Source: CAZYFH01 sp965249175
GTDB taxonomy: Bacteria > Acidobacteriota > Vicinamibacteria > Vicinamibacterales > UBA8438
Assembly: GCA_965249175.1 (NCBI GenBank)
Contig: OZ252227.1
Coordinates: 1,178,001 to 1,242,000, forward strand
Length of the DNA stretch: 64,000 nucleotides
Direction: 5' to 3'
In this document: positions 1 to 9,074 of the stretch, piece after piece
Layout: every line of letters starts with the position of its first letter
Position numbering within the stretch: position 1 is the stretch's first letter
Position numbers and translations under genes: made by a program
The notes under the pieces: generated by a model
What the model was told of the DNA's origin: nothing
What the model saw: only the letters and a program-made list of their open reading frames with translations
The model's database searches: none

Positions 1-979
1 GTGCCCTGGCCGTCATCGCCACACGAGTCGGGATCTGCAGATCGAACGGCAGATCGAACGACTGATGCGCGACCGGGTCGGTGATCACCAGCTTGCCCAG
101 CATGTCGACGCCGTAGACGGGACCGTTGGCGTACAGGGTCGGGTTCCGTTTGTCCGTGGCGATCTCGTCGTGGATGAAGCCGCGATCGGTCGACCAGCCC
201 CACTGGGTCAGCACGACGTTGCGCTCAATCCCTTCTGGGCGGGGCGGCGCAGGCGGTACTTCGCCCGCCATGATCCGGTCCGTCCAGTCCGCGAACAGGC
301 TCAACGAGCGGTCGCGGCCCATCCGATTGGTCACGGCGTTCATGCCCGCGCCGGACGATCCGATCAGCACCCTCTGGTCCCAGGCGTGACGCGTCGAATC
401 GTAGTCGCTCACGTTGGGGATCGCGCGTGTCGCCAGGTTGCCCATCTGGTGGCAGACCTGGCAGCCGTCCTTCAGCCGGTCGACCCAGTGCGCCTGCGTG
501 CGCATCTCCCGTCCGATGCCGTTGCCGCTCTCGCCGGTGCCCGGGAACTCGTCGGACGTCGGGACTTGCAGCAGCGAGTACCAGTAGTTGCCCGGATAAA
601 TTGCCGCCGCCTCACGCGGACTCGACGCCACCGTCGGGCTGAGCTCCACGGTCTCGCCAGGTCTCGCCGAGAGGGCGGCGGAGTCAGCGAGCCCGTAGCC
701 ACGTGCCCAGACCCGATACGTGGCGTCTGGCAGATCCGGCACCAGGAACCGGCCGTCATCGTCGGTCACGACGATCTTCCGGAACGTCGTCTCGAGGTCG
801 TCCGTCTCGGCGATCACCCACACGCCGGCCTCGGCGCCGTTCGGGCCAGTCACGACACCACCGATGTCGTCGCCGGCGGCACGGAGCGGCTGCCCGGCCA
901 GGCCGGTCGCCAGTGCCAGCAATCCCGCGATCGCGACGGCCGAACACGCCGAACCGAACGCGGTGGGGACCATACGCAT
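1..979 (-). CDS. Secreted carboxypeptidase-regulatory / CxxCH protein, 3' end beyond window
   Basis: This gene runs leftward off the window edge, so about 326 codons are seen. It starts at ATG 979 behind a GGAGG-type ribosome site (plus-strand cctcctggagg at 986-996). Residues 1-38 look like a signal peptide with an Ala/Leu-rich core. Residues about 39-110 form a carboxypeptidase-regulatory-like beta-sandwich (GGVVTGPNGAEAGVWV, then a DDDGRFLVPDLPDATYRV stretch). A CQVCH haem-type motif lies at residues 173-177, and the visible C-terminal part (NGPVYGVDMLGKLVITDP) resembles a lyase-type beta-propeller. Acidobacterial proteins combining a regulatory domain, a CxxCH and a Vgb-like propeller are well known but lack an assigned substrate. 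I infer a periplasmic or outer-surface role. It diverges from the TonB receptor gene. Confidence 0.7.
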   Translation of the reverse strand, partial: MRMVPTAFGSACSAVAIAGLLALATGLAGQPLRAAGDDIGGVVTGPNGAEAGVWVIAETDDLETTFRKIVVTDDDGRFLVPDLPDATYRVWARGYGLADSAALSARPGETVELSPTVASSPREAAAIYPGNYWYSLLQVPTSDEFPGTGESGNGIGREMRTQAHWVDRLKDGCQVCHQMGNLATRAIPNVSDYDSTRHAWDQRVLIGSSGAGMNAVTNRMGRDRSLSLFADWTDRIMAGEVPPAPPRPEGIERNVVLTQWGWSTDRGFIHDEIATDKRNPTLYANGPVYGVDMLGKLVITDPVAHQSFDLPFDLQIPTRVAMTARA

Positions 980-1484
980 GCCTGCCTCCTGGAGGTGGCG
1001 GGGCGCCACCGGTCAACGCCCGGAAACGCGCCGATTATAGGCCGATTTTGATAGGATCCGAACTCCCGCGCGGTTCCTGGGACTATCCGGGTGGCCCGCG
1101 GCGGCGAGAATACCATGACGGCCCGGCGAACGCTTTGCCGACTCTGGCAACGCCGGCATCCTGGACCTGGTGCTGGCACGAGGGGTCGCGCCACCCTGCT
1201 GATCAACACCGAACCCAGGCTGGTCGATGATCCGCGCGGCCCCTACCTGTCTCTGCTCGGCCCCTGAAGACGACCGCTGAGTTCGCGCGCTGCTTCTTCC
1301 GCATCCATAATGTTGGATCCATTCTGTTGGTGTATCGCAAGTCTCGAGTCTATGTGGGAGTCATCGTGGGTACAAAAGGGGTCAACAATGGACCTATTGA
1401 GCCAACTACAACGGCGGTTGACGGCAGTGGTTTTGCTTCACGCCCCGTAGCGTCCTTGTACGACGTCAATCTTGAGGAGGGGAA
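980..1484. other. Divergent intergenic region
   Basis: About 500 bases separate two divergent genes and must hold both promoters. I see no convincing gene. A 20-codon open frame begins at ATG 1389, but it lacks a good ribosome site and is not called. A purine-rich ribosome site (gaggagggg, 1472-1480) precedes the receptor start at 1485. Confidence 0.5.
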
Positions 1485-4334
1485 ATGCGTCTATTCGCCG
1501 TCGCCACATTGCTCGGACTTCTACTGTTCCCCGCAACCGCCAGCGCGCAGGCTGGGGGGGCGATCTCGGGCCTGGTCGAGGACACGACGGGCGGGATTCT
1601 GCCCGGGGTGACGATCGAGGCGGACAGCCCGGTGAACATCGAGGGGACGCTGTCGGCGTTCACGGATAGCGCCGGGCGTTACACGATCATCAACTTGCGG
1701 CCGGGCACCTACACGGTGACGTTCACGTTACCGGGGTTCAACACCTTCGTGCGCGAGGACATCATCCTCAGCGGCGACGCGAACGTCCAGATCAACGCCC
1801 AGATGGCGGTTGGGGCGCTGGAAGAGACGGTGACGGTGTCGGGCGAGTCGCCCGTGGTCGACACCCAGCAGGTGCGCCGCCAGGCCGTCATCACGCGCCA
1901 GATGATGGACCTGCTCCCGCAGGGGCGGAGCTTCGAAGCCCGGACCCTGCTGATCCCCGGCGTGCGCAACACGGGGATGGGGGAAGGCACCTATAGGGTG
2001 AGCATCCATGGCTCCGACTCGACCGACGCGCTGACGTTCACCGACGGGATGCGCACGACCAACGTCATGTGGGACATCAGAAACGGATGGCGTCTGAACG
2101 ACGCGGCGACGTCCGAGCTGACGTTCGAGACCGGCGGCTCCCCGGCGGAGGTGCAGGTGGGCGGCCTGGTCCAGAACGCCATTCCGAAGGAGGGCGGCAA
2201 CACCTTCTCCGGAACCTTCTTTACCTACTACGGCACTGAAGCCCTACAGGGCGACAACCGCACGCCTGAGCTCAGGCAGTTGATCCAGGTCACCAACCGG
2301 TTGCGGTATGACATCGACGTGAACCCGGCGATCGGGGGACCGATCATAGAGGACAAGCTATGGTTCTTCGCGTCCCACCGCACCGAGAACAACAATAACT
2401 ACGTCGCGGACCAGTTCTTCAAGCCCGCGGGGACGGTGAACAGCCTCGGGCACGACGTCACCTACGGCCAAGCGGGCGAGCAAGCCTCGCGGAAACTGTA
2501 CCGCTACAGCGGGCTGCTGCGCTTGACCAACCAGCTGACCCCGCGCAACAAGTGGCGGATCGGCTTCGAGCGTAACAACACCGGCTATCCGTACTTCAAC
2601 CCCTCGTCGACCGTCCCGCCGGAGTCGACGAGTCACGCCCCCGTGCCGCTGGGCCACAACTCGCAAGTGCGATGGACATCGTCGCTGACGAACCGCTGGC
2701 TGGTCGAGCTCGGGATGTCCGAGCTGTACACCCGCTGGCGGCACGAGCCGCAGCCCGGGATGTTTGAGTTGATTCCGACACTCGAGCTCTCGACGGGCCA
2801 GTGGGGCGGGTCCACCAACATCCGTGGCACGCAGGGCGATCTGCGTTGGGCGACCAAGGCCTCGACCTCGTATGTAACCGGCTCCCACAACTTCAAGACG
2901 GGTGTCGACGTGACATGGGGCAGCATCAGACAGGACACCGTCTTCTATAAAGACACGCGAGGATTGTACTCCTTGAATGGCAACCCGCTCCTGGTCCACG
3001 TGACCGCCGCCCCGTTGGGGAACTACGAAGCCCAGATCCAGCGCGACGTCGGTATATTCGCGCAGGATCAGTGGACGCTCAACCGGTTGACGTTCAATCT
3101 GGGGGCACGGTACGACTGGTTCCGGGGCGGGGTGCCGCCGCAAATGGCCCCGGCGGGCGAGTGGGTGGCGGAGCGTAACCTCCCGGCCATCCGAGGGGCG
3201 AATTGGCACGATGGCACGGTGCGGTTCGGCGTGGCGTACGACCTGTTCGGGGACGGCCGGACCGCCCTCAAGGGCAACGTGAACCAATACATCTCGGCGG
3301 AGAATATTCTGACCACGTTCGAGATCAATCCGCTCTGCTGCGACAGCATATTCCCCCGCAGCGAGACCCGCTCCTGGAACGATCTGGACGGAAACAACGA
3401 CATCGTCGACAGAGAGACCGGGAGGGTCCAGCATGAGGAGGTCGGCCCCTCCCCTCAAGGCGCGGACTTCGGTCTGGCCACCGACCTCGCGGTACTGGAT
3501 CCGAATCTCCAGCGGGACGGCCACTGGGAGTACAGCGTGTCGCTGCAGCACGAGCTGGTATCGGGGCTTTCGATTACCGGCGGGTGGTATCGCCGCGACT
3601 TCAACAACCTGTTCTGGACGGACAACCGGTTGGTGGGTCCCTCAAACTACTCGCCGTTCACCTACGCGGGGCCGATGGATCCGCGGCTGCCCAACGGCGG
3701 CGGCGAGTCCATCACCTCGTTCAACCTGAACCCGAGCCATTTCGGCATCGGCACGGACAGGTTGCTCGGCAATTCGACGCTCAACGACAGGCGCTACACC
3801 GGCTTCGAGGTGATCGTTGACGGCCGGCTCCCGAACGGTGGGTTCTTTGGCGGGAGCGTCACGACGGAGAGGACCCAGGAGGACACCTGCGAAGTCGACG
3901 ACCCCAACAACCTGCGGTTCTGCGACCATGTCCGCCCGTTCCAGACGTTGTTCAAGGTCCATGGGGCCATTCCGCTGCCGGGCGACGTGATGCTCAGCGG
4001 ATTCTTGCAGGGGATGCCAGGTCCGGCGGATAGCGCGAACTTAACCGTCGCGAGTCTGGCGGATGGTACCCCGCTCACGGGGGGGCAACCGCTCACCGTC
4101 AATCTGCTCCCGCCGGATAGCTTCTTCCTCCCGCGTCAGACGAACCTCGATCTGCGGGTGTCACGGCGGTTCAACTTCGGGGGGAGGTCTGTGCTTCCGC
4201 TCGTCGACATCTACAACATCTTCAACTCCCACACGACGCTCGGCTGGAACAACACATACGGGCCGAATTGGCAGCGGATCAACCGGATCATGCGACCCCG
4301 GTTCGCCCGCGTGGGTCTGGAGATCGAGTGGTGA
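1485..4334 (+). CDS. TonB-dependent receptor with N-terminal carboxypeptidase-regulatory domain
   Basis: This 949-residue outer-membrane receptor has a clear signal peptide (MRLFAVATLLGLLLFPATAS). A carboxypeptidase-regulatory-like domain follows at about 24-105 (GLVEDTTGGILPGVTIEA, GRYTIINLRPGTYTVTF). The plug is at about 110-235, and the rest is a long barrel rich in alternating aromatic and polar strands. It ends in LEIEW, an aromatic C-terminus recognised by the BAM machinery. This architecture matches the large acidobacterial 'Oar-like/SusC-like' receptor families that import oligosaccharides or other bulky ligands using TonB energy. The ATG at 1485 has an ideal ribosome site. No SusD-like partner is adjacent, so the ligand cannot be inferred. 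The frame is intact. Confidence 0.88.
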   Translation: MRLFAVATLLGLLLFPATASAQAGGAISGLVEDTTGGILPGVTIEADSPVNIEGTLSAFTDSAGRYTIINLRPGTYTVTFTLPGFNTFVREDIILSGDANVQINAQMAVGALEETVTVSGESPVVDTQQVRRQAVITRQMMDLLPQGRSFEARTLLIPGVRNTGMGEGTYRVSIHGSDSTDALTFTDGMRTTNVMWDIRNGWRLNDAATSELTFETGGSPAEVQVGGLVQNAIPKEGGNTFSGTFFTYYGTEALQGDNRTPELRQLIQVTNRLRYDIDVNPAIGGPIIEDKLWFFASHRTENNNNYVADQFFKPAGTVNSLGHDVTYGQAGEQASRKLYRYSGLLRLTNQLTPRNKWRIGFERNNTGYPYFNPSSTVPPESTSHAPVPLGHNSQVRWTSSLTNRWLVELGMSELYTRWRHEPQPGMFELIPTLELSTGQWGGSTNIRGTQGDLRWATKASTSYVTGSHNFKTGVDVTWGSIRQDTVFYKDTRGLYSLNGNPLLVHVTAAPLGNYEAQIQRDVGIFAQDQWTLNRLTFNLGARYDWFRGGVPPQMAPAGEWVAERNLPAIRGANWHDGTVRFGVAYDLFGDGRTALKGNVNQYISAENILTTFEINPLCCDSIFPRSETRSWNDLDGNNDIVDRETGRVQHEEVGPSPQGADFGLATDLAVLDPNLQRDGHWEYSVSLQHELVSGLSITGGWYRRDFNNLFWTDNRLVGPSNYSPFTYAGPMDPRLPNGGGESITSFNLNPSHFGIGTDRLLGNSTLNDRRYTGFEVIVDGRLPNGGFFGGSVTTERTQEDTCEVDDPNNLRFCDHVRPFQTLFKVHGAIPLPGDVMLSGFLQGMPGPADSANLTVASLADGTPLTGGQPLTVNLLPPDSFFLPRQTNLDLRVSRRFNFGGRSVLPLVDIYNIFNSHTTLGWNNTYGPNWQRINRIMRPRFARVGLEIEW

Positions 4335-4392
4335 TGTTGGCGTGACCGCTAGACGAGGGCCCGATCTCCGGGCCGTCGCTCACGATCTGTGA

Positions 4393-4427
4393 GACGGGAC
4401 CGGCCTTTCCCGAGGGCCGGCCCCGTC
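4393..4427 (+). terminator. Strong stem-loop after the TonB receptor
   Basis: A 13-bp stem with one mismatch (gacgggaccggcc against ggccggccccgtc) with a 9-base loop lies about 60 bases after the receptor stop. There is no clear U-tract, so it may be a Rho-aided terminator or mRNA-stabilising hairpin. Confidence 0.55.
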
Positions 4428-4473
4428 CACGCATGGGCTGCGCGGGCTCAGGCAAAAGCAAAGAGAAGCAGCG

Positions 4474-4555
4474 GCATGGAATAGGGACCGCGCGCACGAT
4501 ACCCTGCTCAACCGCGACGTTGCCCTGAAGGTTCTCCGCGACGCGTTCGCCGCTA
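4474..4555 (+). pseudogene. Ser/Thr protein kinase N-lobe scrap
   Basis: One frame reads DTLLNRDVALKVLRDAFA just before the IS630 left end. This matches the VAIK-lysine region of acidobacterial Pkn-type kinases (usually 'RDTKLNRDVALKVLPDAFA'). Neither the glycine-rich loop before it nor any kinase sequence after it is present. After removing IS630 the frame runs straight into a CTAGGAGCCCGTGGTG repeat end, so that repeat broke the kinase first and IS630 came later. It is not functional. Confidence 0.6.
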
Positions 4556-5742
4556 GTGTCCTGTAACAGAAACAAGTAAACGGTTATGGCGACCTCGGCG
4601 GATCCCTCGATAGGAGGTGCACGTGAGAGGTCCTGCCCCGGTGACAGTCACAGTGAGTGAAGACGAACGGCAACGGCTCGACTCGTGGGCCCACCGGTCG
4701 CGGAGTGCCCCGCAGGTGGCGCGGCGCGCCCGCATCATCCTGGCCTGTGCGGCCGGCCGGTCGACGACCGGCATCGCCAGACGCCTCCACGTCTCGCGGA
4801 CCACCGTGTGCAAGTGGCGCACGCGCTTTCTGCGCGACCGGCTGGAGGGGTTGATCGACGAACCGCGCCCGGGCACGCCACGGCGGATTACCGATGCGCA
4901 GGTGGAGCAGGTGGTGATTGCGACCCTGGAGACCACGCCTCGTGGGGCGACGCATTGGAGCACGCGCGATATGGTGAAGGCGACGGGCCTGAGTCACATG
5001 ACCATCCAGCGCATGTGGCAGGCCTTTGGGTTGCAGCCGCATCGCAGCGAGACCTTCAAGCTGTCGCCAGACCCGCAGCTGGTCGAGAAGGTGCGCGATA
5101 TCGTCGGGCTGTACGTCAATCCGCCGGACCATGCCCTGGTGCTCTGCGTGGACGAGAAGTCGCAGATTCAGGCGTTGGATCGGACGGCCCCCCTGCTGCC
5201 CATGCAACCCGGGCAGGCCGAGCGGCGCACGCATGATTATCGGCGGCACGGCACGACCTCGCTGTTTGCGGCCCTCGACGTCAAGACGGGCGAGGTGCTC
5301 GCCGCCATGCACCAGCGGCATCGCTCGATCGAGTTTCGCACGTTCCTCGATGCGATCGACGCGCACGTCCCCGCCGCCCTGGACGTGCACCTGATCGTGG
5401 ACAACTACGGGACGCACAAAACCGCGATCATTCACCGCTGGTTGGCCAAGCGTCCGCGATTCCACCTGCACTTCACCCCGACCTATGGGTCCTGGATGAA
5501 CCTGGTCGAACGGTGGTTCGCAGCGCTGACGACTACGCAGCTACGCCGCGGCGTCCACCAAAGCGTCGCGGCCCTCAAGCGCGCCATCCAAGCGTTCATC
5601 GAGGTCACGAATGAGCAACCGAAGCCGTTCGTCTGGACCAAGAGTGCCGACGAGATCCTCGCGAGCATCGCCCGGTTTGCTCACCGAACGCTGGCCGCAC
5701 ATCCAGCATGAACTCTGTTCGCGAATCACTGTTACAGGACAC
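4556..5742 (+). mobile_element. IS630-family insertion sequence, complete
   Basis: Perfect 14-bp terminal inverted repeats bound the element: GTGTCCTGTAACAG at 4556-4569 and its complement at 5729-5742. A duplicated TA dinucleotide flanks both ends (4554-4555 and 5743-5744), the hallmark of IS630/Tc1 target choice. The element is 1187 bp with one transposase gene. It sits inside the end of a CTAG-type inverted-repeat element, giving a nested insertion. Confidence 0.93.
4623..5711 (+). CDS. IS630-family DDE transposase
   Basis: This 362-residue transposase starts at GTG 4623, five bases after AGGAGG. The N-terminal third holds homeodomain-like helix-turn-helix motifs (TTGIARRLHVSRTTVCKW). The catalytic core carries the expected acidic triad: Asp in LCVDEKS, Asp in LIVDNYGTHK and Glu in WMNLVERWF. 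The spacing DNYGTHK to the NLVERWF glutamate is typical of IS630. The frame is open over the whole length and the terminal repeats are perfect, so the element looks recently active. Upstream and downstream genes are unrelated. Confidence 0.95.
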   Translation: MRGPAPVTVTVSEDERQRLDSWAHRSRSAPQVARRARIILACAAGRSTTGIARRLHVSRTTVCKWRTRFLRDRLEGLIDEPRPGTPRRITDAQVEQVVIATLETTPRGATHWSTRDMVKATGLSHMTIQRMWQAFGLQPHRSETFKLSPDPQLVEKVRDIVGLYVNPPDHALVLCVDEKSQIQALDRTAPLLPMQPGQAERRTHDYRRHGTTSLFAALDVKTGEVLAAMHQRHRSIEFRTFLDAIDAHVPAALDVHLIVDNYGTHKTAIIHRWLAKRPRFHLHFTPTYGSWMNLVERWFAALTTTQLRRGVHQSVAALKRAIQAFIEVTNEQPKPFVWTKSADEILASIARFAHRTLAAHPA

Positions 5743-5766
5743 TAGGAGCCCGTGGTGGAACGACGA
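5743..5766 (+). repeat. CTAG-type inverted-repeat element end, interrupted by IS630
   Basis: After excising IS630 the sequence reads CTAGGAGCCCGTGGTG, the same as the terminus of the 165-bp element at 48935-49099. Only this single end is recognised here. It truncates the kinase scrap on its left. Confidence 0.5.
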
Positions 5767-5842
5767 CCCTGACCACCGGCCCGGCCCCACGGTGGAGCCT
5801 GGGCTGCTCGAGCCGCCGGCATCCCGGTGATGCGGAGCCTCG

Positions 5843-6886
5843 TTACTTCGAACCCGTCTTCGCGGCTTGTGCGGCGGCCTTTTCTTCCGCCCGCGCACCA
5901 GAGAGGATCAGCGGCAGGGAGTAATTCCCCTCGTGACACGCGTACTCGAACATCGGAGCCTGTGTCCTTGATAGGGGGACCACGGCGGTCCAGGGGCTCG
6001 TGTACGTCTCGGGATCTGTCACCGTGAATTGGTACTGAACAGTGTCGGAATCGACGCGTGTGAAGCGTTCGACGAGCTGTGCGTTCGGGCTGGTTCCTCG
6101 GATGGGGGTTCCTGCTCCAAGGTCGAGACCCTTTTGAAGGCCGAAGTTCTTCGTCTCGACGACCAAGGTCTCGCCCTCCCAATGGCCGCGCGACTCCCCC
6201 ATCCACTGCCGGATCTTTCCATGGGGACGCCCGTCCAGAAGGACAACGCGCCGCGTGTGCGTCATCTCGATGAGCATCACCACTTGGTCAGGCGTCTGGA
6301 ATACGTGAATGTTGTTGTTGTACGCGTTAGGGATAATAGGGAGTCCGGTCGTGAAGAGACAGCGATCCCCCATGGTGAGGTCGTCCCACGAATCGGCGCG
6401 GTGTTCACTGAGATACGCGCGCCGCGCCTCCGCTCTCTGCTCCGCCCCCGGCGTCAACGGGGGCATGCGTCCGTTCGGCGGATCCACGATCAGCGACGTT
6501 CGCCTGCTACCGACCGTGTTGGTCCCCTGGTCCAGCCAGTAGTTGTTGTAGCTACCGACATATCCTTGTCCCGGGCGACCGACTCCCCCAACCGGCAACG
6601 GCTCGGTACGGACGACACTGGGAGCGTTCGCACTTCGGTTGCGCTCGATTCTCTCCTCTTCGAGGTTCGCCGCTTCTTCAGCGGTTAGAAACTCTGTGTC
6701 CGCCAGTGCCTCGGGCCGCTGCAAGGGCGTAATGGTACGGAAGTCCCAAACGCCTTGCAGGTCCGGGTGACCCCATGGCGTCCGGGGCGACGCTGCGGAG
6801 TCCGTGGATTGGCCGGCGGCAAACATTGAAGACGTCGCGATCACCGCGATCACGCTGAACGCCGTAGCGAGACATCGATAGCTCAT
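5843..6886 (-). CDS. Secreted 'PWGHPDLQGVWDF' family protein
   Basis: I chose ATG 6886 (MSYRCLATAF) because GGGAGGGA lies at the right spacing upstream and a signal peptide follows at once. The longer open frame to 7246 is rejected. The 347-residue product begins its mature part with TPWGHPDLQGVWDFRTITP, then has conserved blocks RRTSLIVDPPNGRMPPLTP, DRCLFTTGLPIIPNAYNNN and RGHWEGETLVVET. These mark a large family of secreted proteins, common in Acidobacteriota and some Proteobacteria, whose function is unknown. A paralogue (frameshifted) lies at 18976-19970. Each paralogue is next to a quinoprotein-like dehydrogenase, hinting at a shared catabolic role (inference). Confidence 0.75.
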   Translation of the reverse strand: MSYRCLATAFSVIAVIATSSMFAAGQSTDSAASPRTPWGHPDLQGVWDFRTITPLQRPEALADTEFLTAEEAANLEEERIERNRSANAPSVVRTEPLPVGGVGRPGQGYVGSYNNYWLDQGTNTVGSRRTSLIVDPPNGRMPPLTPGAEQRAEARRAYLSEHRADSWDDLTMGDRCLFTTGLPIIPNAYNNNIHVFQTPDQVVMLIEMTHTRRVVLLDGRPHGKIRQWMGESRGHWEGETLVVETKNFGLQKGLDLGAGTPIRGTSPNAQLVERFTRVDSDTVQYQFTVTDPETYTSPWTAVVPLSRTQAPMFEYACHEGNYSLPLILSGARAEEKAAAQAAKTGSK

Positions 6887-7073
6887 CAGATCCCTCCCTG
6901 CTCCTCGCCCCTCGGCTGTCGGTACGCTCATCATGGACCCTCGACGCAACATCGCGCAAGGACGGATGGCCAGGGAGCGATAGTTCATCACGACCAGCGC
7001 TCGCGAGATAGAATCCCGTATCGCTCCGTCATTGGACGGAGACTGGACGGCAAGTAGAGCGAGGAGCTTTGAC

Positions 7074-8840
7074 ATGCCCGATCCGCATCGTGCTGCTCGC
7101 GGCGCTCTGACCATCGCCATCGCGGTCCTGGCGCTGGCGTCGAGTCCCGTCACCGCAACCGCCCAGTCGTCGACCGACTTCGTCCCCGTCACGGACGCGA
7201 TGCTGCAGAGTCCTGCACCAGCCGACTGGCTGATGTGGCGCCGCACGCTCGACGGGTGGGGCTACAGCCCGTTGGATGAGATCGACCGCGACAACGTAGG
7301 CGCGCTCCGCATGGTCTGGTCGCGGGCTTTGGCGTCGGGCCGCCAGACGGGCACCCCGCTGGTGTACGACGGCGTCATGTACATGCCGAACCCGAACGAC
7401 GTCATCCAGGCGATCGATGCCGCCAGCGGCGATCTGAAGTGGGAGCACCGTCGCGAGGTCCCGGATGACCTCACGGAGTACATCATCGCCGGTCTGTCCG
7501 AGAACAACCGGAACATCGCCATCCACGGCAACCTGATCATCGACACCAGCGTCGACGACTACGTCTTCGCCCTCGACGCGACGACGGGCCAACTGGCCTG
7601 GGAGACCGAGATCCTCGACTACAAAGTGAACCCCGCGCTGCAAGGCGCCGGCCCCATCATCGCCAATGGCAAGGTGATCTCCGGGCGCAGCTGTATGCCG
7701 CGGGGCGGACCGGACGCGTGTGTCATCACTGCCCACGATGCGGCCACCGGCCGGGAGCTCTGGCGCCGGCGCACGATTCCCGCGCCCGGCGAACCCGGTG
7801 ACGAGACGTGGGGGGGCGTGCCCTTTGAGGAGCGGAAGCACGTCGGCGCCTGGATGCCACCGAGCTACGACCCGGAGCTCAACCTCATCTACATCGGGAC
7901 GTCGGTCACATCGCCGGCGCCGAAGTTCATGCTCGGCGGCGCCGACAACCAGCACCTGTATCACAACTCGACGCTCGCGCTCGACGCCGACACCGGCGAG
8001 ATCGCCTGGTACTACCAGCATCTCAACGACCACTGGGACCTCGACCACCCGTTCGAACGCTTGCTGGTCGACACGGCGGTCGCGCCGAACGCGGCCGACG
8101 TGAGCTGGATCAACCCGCGGCTGCGACTGGGCGAGAGGCGAAAGGTCATCACCGGGATTCCGGGCAAGACCGGCGTGGTCTATACCCTCGACCGGGAGAC
8201 CGGGGAGTTCTTGTGGGCGACGCCGACGATCACCCAGAACGTGATCAACCACATCGACGGCGCCACCGGGGCGGTGACGGAGAACGCGGAGGTCGTCTTC
8301 GGCAGCGAAGGTCAGGAGGTCATGGCGTGCCCCGACCCCCTCGGCGGCAAGGACTGGCAGGCGGGCGCCTATAGCCCCCTGACGAACACGATGTATTACC
8401 CGTTGCGCAATACCTGCGCGCGGATGCTGGCGACGAATCTGGACACCAGCGCGTTCTACGCGCTCACGTGGCGCAGCCAGATTGCTCCGGGGACCGATCA
8501 GGCCGGGACGGTACAGGCGATTTCCGCAGAAACGGGTGAGATCACCTGGACCTATGAGCAGCGGGCCGGCACCATGTCGCTCGTCGCGACTGGGGGCGGG
8601 CTGGTGTTCGGCGGCGATGTGAACGGGCGGTTCCGGGCCCTGGACCACGAGACGGGGGACGTGCTCTGGGAGATCAACCTCGGCTCGTCGGTCACCGGCT
8701 TTCCGATCACGTACGCCGTCGGCGGTCGGCAGTACGTGGCGGTGAGCACCGGCGAGGCGAACTTCGCCAACTACACACCTGAGCTCCGCCCGAGTGCAGG
8801 CAACACGCTCTTCGTGTTCGCCCTCCCAGACCGAGACTGA
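7074..8840 (+). CDS. Quinoprotein-type dehydrogenase (PQQ-like beta-propeller), alcohol dehydrogenase family
   Basis: The protein has 588 residues. ATG 7074 follows GAGGAG and opens a signal peptide ending near TATAQS; the longer frame from 7032 is less likely. Tryptophan-docking propeller repeats are plain (TGELLW-like units: SGDLKWEHRR, TGQLAWETEIL, TGEIAWYYQHL, TGDVLWEINL). The active-site region reads HWDLDHPFE, keeping the catalytic Asp and an Asp two residues on. The two other metal-ligand regions of methanol dehydrogenase are not conserved: the Glu region reads GRSCMPRGGPDACVITA and the Asn region reads GTSVTSPAP. There is no C-terminal cytochrome. This resembles the acidobacterial 'empty' quinoprotein groups, so cofactor use is uncertain. 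The paralogue at 16278-18038 is highly similar. Confidence 0.82.
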   Translation: MPDPHRAARGALTIAIAVLALASSPVTATAQSSTDFVPVTDAMLQSPAPADWLMWRRTLDGWGYSPLDEIDRDNVGALRMVWSRALASGRQTGTPLVYDGVMYMPNPNDVIQAIDAASGDLKWEHRREVPDDLTEYIIAGLSENNRNIAIHGNLIIDTSVDDYVFALDATTGQLAWETEILDYKVNPALQGAGPIIANGKVISGRSCMPRGGPDACVITAHDAATGRELWRRRTIPAPGEPGDETWGGVPFEERKHVGAWMPPSYDPELNLIYIGTSVTSPAPKFMLGGADNQHLYHNSTLALDADTGEIAWYYQHLNDHWDLDHPFERLLVDTAVAPNAADVSWINPRLRLGERRKVITGIPGKTGVVYTLDRETGEFLWATPTITQNVINHIDGATGAVTENAEVVFGSEGQEVMACPDPLGGKDWQAGAYSPLTNTMYYPLRNTCARMLATNLDTSAFYALTWRSQIAPGTDQAGTVQAISAETGEITWTYEQRAGTMSLVATGGGLVFGGDVNGRFRALDHETGDVLWEINLGSSVTGFPITYAVGGRQYVAVSTGEANFANYTPELRPSAGNTLFVFALPDRD

Positions 8841-8852
8841 GTCGATGCGAAT

Positions 8853-8873
8853 ACCAGGAAAAACCCTGGTTTC
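8853..8873 (+). terminator. Possible short terminator hairpin
   Basis: ACCAGG and CCTGGT form a 6-bp stem followed by ttt, 13 bases after the dehydrogenase stop. The stem is short, so this is tentative. Confidence 0.35.
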
Positions 8874-9074
8874 ATTGGGTTGCGGCGCCCGTTGTAGCTG
8901 GTGCTAAGGACTTGACTTGACGGACTGACCGAGGTCTAATCCCTGTGGGGCCGCTCCATGTCGGCGAGTACCAAATAGTGCCGGAGCGATGATAAGCGCC
9001 GTGCCTCCGGGGTGGTTCGCCATCCACAGGCACGGCACGCGGTCCTCACGGTCCGCGTGTGGTTGGAGGCTTCG

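Noticed and set aside
65..1051. 328-codon plus-strand open frame
   Set aside because: It is antisense to the carboxypeptidase-regulatory gene, Arg/His-rich, with no domains; a GC-driven shadow.
1389..1451. 20-codon leader peptide upstream of the TonB receptor
   Set aside because: No ribosome site and no attenuator-like structure seen.
2358..3551. 397-codon minus-strand frame inside the TonB receptor
   Set aside because: Antisense shadow of an intact, recognisable receptor; no family features.
7029..8648. 539-codon minus frame opposite the first quinoprotein
   Set aside because: A similar antisense frame occurs opposite the paralogue (16779-18830), as expected from shared codon bias; no domains.
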